Origin: Chryseosolibacter sp966080355
GTDB taxonomy: Bacteria; Bacteroidota; Bacteroidia; Cytophagales; Cyclobacteriaceae
DNA: 17,005 nt
Reading direction: 5' to 3'
Assembly: GCA_966080355.1 (NCBI GenBank)
Contig: CBHROW010000080.1
Coordinates: 1-17,005 of the forward strand
Shown: positions 14,975-17,005 of the stretch, one piece after another
How positions within the stretch are numbered: the first letter of the stretch is position 1
Layout of the letters: every line of letters begins with the position of its first letter
The notes under the pieces: generated by a model
What the model was told of the DNA's origin: nothing
The model's database searches: none
What the model saw: only the letters and a program-made list of their open reading frames with translations
Translations under genes and position numbers: made by a program

Positions 14975-15997
14975 ATGCCCATCACTCGAAAAATTCTTCT
15001 TCACGAGCTCCGCGACCTGTTCTTCTTTTTTCTGGCGAGTCTTGTGCAAGGTTACCTGATGTGCACGAAGTGTCGGTTTCCGGATGAATATTTTCGATCG
15101 GTAGGGTTCACGTTCGTGATCTGGGTCGTTCTGTGGAAAGGCAATGACTTTTTATCAACCCAACTGACGAAACGATTTCCATGGATCAAATATCCTACGC
15201 AACGGCTGATCATCGGTATCGTCAGCACGATGGCCTACACGGTGGGAATCATGATCGTGATCATGACCGTGTTCGAGTGGGCGTTCAATTTTAATTTTGG
15301 AAAGGGATATCAATACACGATTTACGGTTCAATCCTGGTCACCATATTGATCTCGCTCTTCCTACATGGTCGTGCGTTCTTTTCGTTTTGGAAGCAGGCC
15401 ACGCTCGAGAAGGAACAGTACATGCGTGAGAGTATTTCCGCGAAGTATGAAAGCCTGAAGAGCCAGGTGAACCCGCATTTCCTTTTCAATAGTTTGAATG
15501 CGCTGTCGAACCTTGTGTATGAAGATCAGGCGAAAGCCGTTAAATTCATCAAGCAACTGTCCGATGTGTATCGCTACGTACTTGAAACGCGCGACCGGGA
15601 GGTGGTCTCGTTACAGGAAGAAATGAAATTCCTGGAGTCGTATGTCTTTTTGCAGAAGATCAGGTTTGGGGAGAAATTGAAGTTCGACCTGCAAACCAAC
15701 GGACTCAACACATGCGTTGCACCGTTGGCCATTCAAATGCTCATCGAGAATGCGATCAAACACAATATTATCTCTGAAGAACAACCGTTGTCGATCCGCA
15801 TCCGCCACGATGAAACTTATTTGATCGTTGAAAACAACCTTCAGCGCAAACAAGCGATCGGAGATACGTCACCCGGCATCGGGCTTGATAATATCAGGAA
15901 ACGTTATGAGATGCTGAGCGAAACAAAGACATTCGTGATTGAAGAGAATGGTAAATTTGTGGTCAGGCTTCCGCTGCTAAAAATGATAAACCGATGA
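14975..15997 (+). CDS. LytS/YehU-type sensor histidine kinase (His_kinase family)
   Basis: A 340-residue inner-membrane kinase. The N-terminal half has about four hydrophobic segments (roughly 14-30, 42-56, 77-100 and 114-132) and no recognisable extracellular sensor domain. A short coiled linker (ATLEKEQYMRESISAKYES) leads into the His_kinase domain: SQVNPHFLFNSLNALSNLV with the phosphoacceptor His168, the N-box IENAIKHN at about 257-264 and the ATP-lid motif GIGLDNIRKRY at 301-311. The end overlaps the start of the LytTR regulator by 4 bp (ATGA), so they are translationally coupled partners. It lies 98 bp downstream of the TPR-like gene on the same strand; an octamer array fills that gap. 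The signal is unknown, and membrane-embedded sensing is an inference from the lack of a periplasmic domain. Confidence 0.94.
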   Translation: MPITRKILLHELRDLFFFFLASLVQGYLMCTKCRFPDEYFRSVGFTFVIWVVLWKGNDFLSTQLTKRFPWIKYPTQRLIIGIVSTMAYTVGIMIVIMTVFEWAFNFNFGKGYQYTIYGSILVTILISLFLHGRAFFSFWKQATLEKEQYMRESISAKYESLKSQVNPHFLFNSLNALSNLVYEDQAKAVKFIKQLSDVYRYVLETRDREVVSLQEEMKFLESYVFLQKIRFGEKLKFDLQTNGLNTCVAPLAIQMLIENAIKHNIISEEQPLSIRIRHDETYLIVENNLQRKQAIGDTSPGIGLDNIRKRYEMLSETKTFVIEENGKFVVRLPLLKMINR

Positions 15998-16758
15998 TGA
16001 AGATACTGATCATCGAAGACGAACCTCAGGCTGCCCAGCGATTAACTACCTTGATCCGCGAGCTCATCACTGATCCTCAGATACTCGCGGTGATCGATTC
16101 GGTGAAGCGTTCTGTTCAGTGGCTCGAAGAGAATCCAAAGCCGGACCTGATCTTCATGGATATTCAACTGGCGGATGGACTGAGCTTTCACATATTTGAA
16201 AAGACCCAAGTCAAGACCCCCGTTATTTTTACAACCGCATACGATGAATACGCTTTGAAAGCCTTCAAGGTGAACAGCATCGACTACATCCTCAAGCCGG
16301 TTGACAGAGACGAACTTGCAGCGGCACTCGACAAGTTGAAAATGCTGACGGGTACCGAACATGATCAACAAAAAGTCCTTGACAACATCGGTCAGGCGGT
16401 TCAGCATTTACTTCGGAAATATAAAACACGGTTTGTGATCAAAGTGGGGGAGCACCTGAAAACGATCGATATGACCAATGTTCGTTATTTTTTCAGCCAG
16501 GAGAAGACCACGTTCTGCGTGACGGATGACAATCGAAATCACATCCTCGATTATACGCTCGAACAACTTGAAGAAATGATCGACCCGCATGACTTTTGTC
16601 GCATCAACCGAAAGTACCTGGTTCGTGCTACCGCCATCCAGGACATCATCAACTACACCAATAGCCGACTTCGTCTTGTGCTCAAGGGATCGGCTGACAA
16701 TGACATTATCGTGGCGCGGGAAAGAGTACAGGAGTTCAAGGCGTGGCTGGACCGGTAG
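15994..16758 (+). CDS. LytTR family response regulator
   Basis: A 254-residue two-domain regulator. The receiver domain covers about 1-120: acidic pocket EDE at 8-10, phosphoacceptor Asp56 in DLIFMDIQL, Thr80/Thr81 in IFTTAYDEYALKAF and Lys101 in DYILKPVD. A linker of about 30 residues leads to the LytTR DNA-binding domain at about 145-250, with TRFVIKVGEHLKTID, VRYFFSQEKTTFCV and HDFCRINRKYLVRATAI. LytTR proteins bind direct repeats in promoter DNA. Start choice: ATG at 15994 overlaps the kinase stop by 4 bp; the next codon is also ATG (15997) and would be nearly equivalent. Its partner is the kinase encoded just upstream. The target is unknown, with the neighbouring receptor operon one candidate. 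A heptamer array begins in the stop codon. Confidence 0.95.
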   Translation: MMKILIIEDEPQAAQRLTTLIRELITDPQILAVIDSVKRSVQWLEENPKPDLIFMDIQLADGLSFHIFEKTQVKTPVIFTTAYDEYALKAFKVNSIDYILKPVDRDELAAALDKLKMLTGTEHDQQKVLDNIGQAVQHLLRKYKTRFVIKVGEHLKTIDMTNVRYFFSQEKTTFCVTDDNRNHILDYTLEQLEEMIDPHDFCRINRKYLVRATAIQDIINYTNSRLRLVLKGSADNDIIVARERVQEFKAWLDR

Positions 16759-16792
16759 GTTTCTGATTTCTGGTTTCTGATTTCTGATTTTT
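16758..16792. repeat. Heptamer tandem array at the response-regulator stop codon
   Basis: Five period-7 units on the plus strand: GGTTTCT, GATTTCT, GGTTTCT, GATTTCT, GATTTTT. The first base is the G of the TAG stop codon. CAGAAATCA at about 16885-16893 is the reverse complement of TGATTTCTG in the array and may be a remnant inverted partner. Confidence 0.8.
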
Positions 16793-17005
16793 GATGAGGT
16801 CAATCCGATCGGATATTCCGTGTTAAGGACTGATGGGTTTCGAAAAATGGGTGTTAATGTTCCAACCTAACCAGGATCAGGACTCAGAAATCACTACTGT
16901 CCGGAGAAATTTTAGAATCGAAAAAAATCTTCGAATTTGGTTTACGCTGAGACCTTTTCTAGCATTTGTGAAAGGAGCCCTCATCTGCATTTTGCATTTT
17001 TATCT
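16793..17005. other. Non-coding tail with a short palindrome, no gene recognised
   Basis: No convincing reading frame is visible on either strand. The stretch contains a perfect 12-bp palindrome ATCCGATCGGAT at 16803-16814 and A/T-rich sequence towards the edge. It may hold the promoter of a gene beyond the window. Confidence 0.4.

Noticed and set aside
16803..16814. ATCCGATCGGAT palindrome as an operator
   Set aside because: A single 12-bp perfect dyad with no gene visible next to it; noted in the tail description but too little to call a site.

Overview
The window looks like chromosomal DNA of a Bacteroidetes (Bacteroidota) bacterium, probably of the order Cytophagales. Three features point there: a TonB-dependent receptor with an N-terminal carboxypeptidase-regulatory-like domain, a leucyl-tRNA synthetase that is long for bacteria (934 residues), and a paired LytS-type kinase and LytTR regulator. 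Ribosome binding sites are weak or absent and a lipoprotein has acidic residues right after its lipobox cysteine, which also fits. The order-level placement is inference.

Layout. Positions 1-7705 are all on the minus strand and read from right to left: a FabH-type ketoacyl-ACP synthase III, a 74-residue protein of unknown function, a GntP-family permease, a RidA-family protein, a PLP enzyme of the D-threonine aldolase / D-serine dehydratase fold, an M19 dipeptidase, an S41 C-terminal processing protease, and the first part of an alpha/beta hydrolase that runs off the left edge. A predicted lipoprotein of unknown function diverges from FabH on the plus strand (7837-9027) and converges on leuS (9107-11911, minus). 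From 12077 to 16758 everything is on the plus strand: a TonB-dependent receptor, a secreted helical (TPR-like) protein, then a LytS-type sensor kinase and its LytTR response regulator, which overlap by 4 bp.

How the genes may work together. Permease, RidA, DTA/DSD-fold enzyme and dipeptidase form a coherent set for using D-hydroxy amino acids. The dipeptidase could release D-residues from dipeptides, GntP homologues include a D-serine importer, the PLP enzyme would deaminate D-Ser or cleave D-Thr, and RidA removes the reactive 2-aminoacrylate that PLP dehydratases make. The PLP enzyme carries an H-x-C metal motif, which I read as favouring D-serine dehydratase over D-threonine aldolase. The receptor and TPR-like gene are 10 bp apart and probably an outer-membrane uptake unit; whether the two-component pair next door regulates it is unknown.

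The most unusual structure is in the gaps between genes. Three minus-strand gaps (3149-3280, 4379-4521, 6549-6706) are each bounded by a pair of inverted or palindromic elements. One partner starts at, or within 2 bp of, the stop codon of the upstream gene. The other ends 4-15 bp before the next start codon. The stretch between the partners is about 67-81 bp in all three. The elements differ: period-7 A/T-rich arrays, twin 13-5-13 hairpins, and period-8 arrays forming a 38-bp inverted repeat at 32 of 38 positions. A further octamer array lies just upstream of the kinase gene, and a further heptamer array starts inside the stop codon of the response regulator. I do not recognise this as a named element class.
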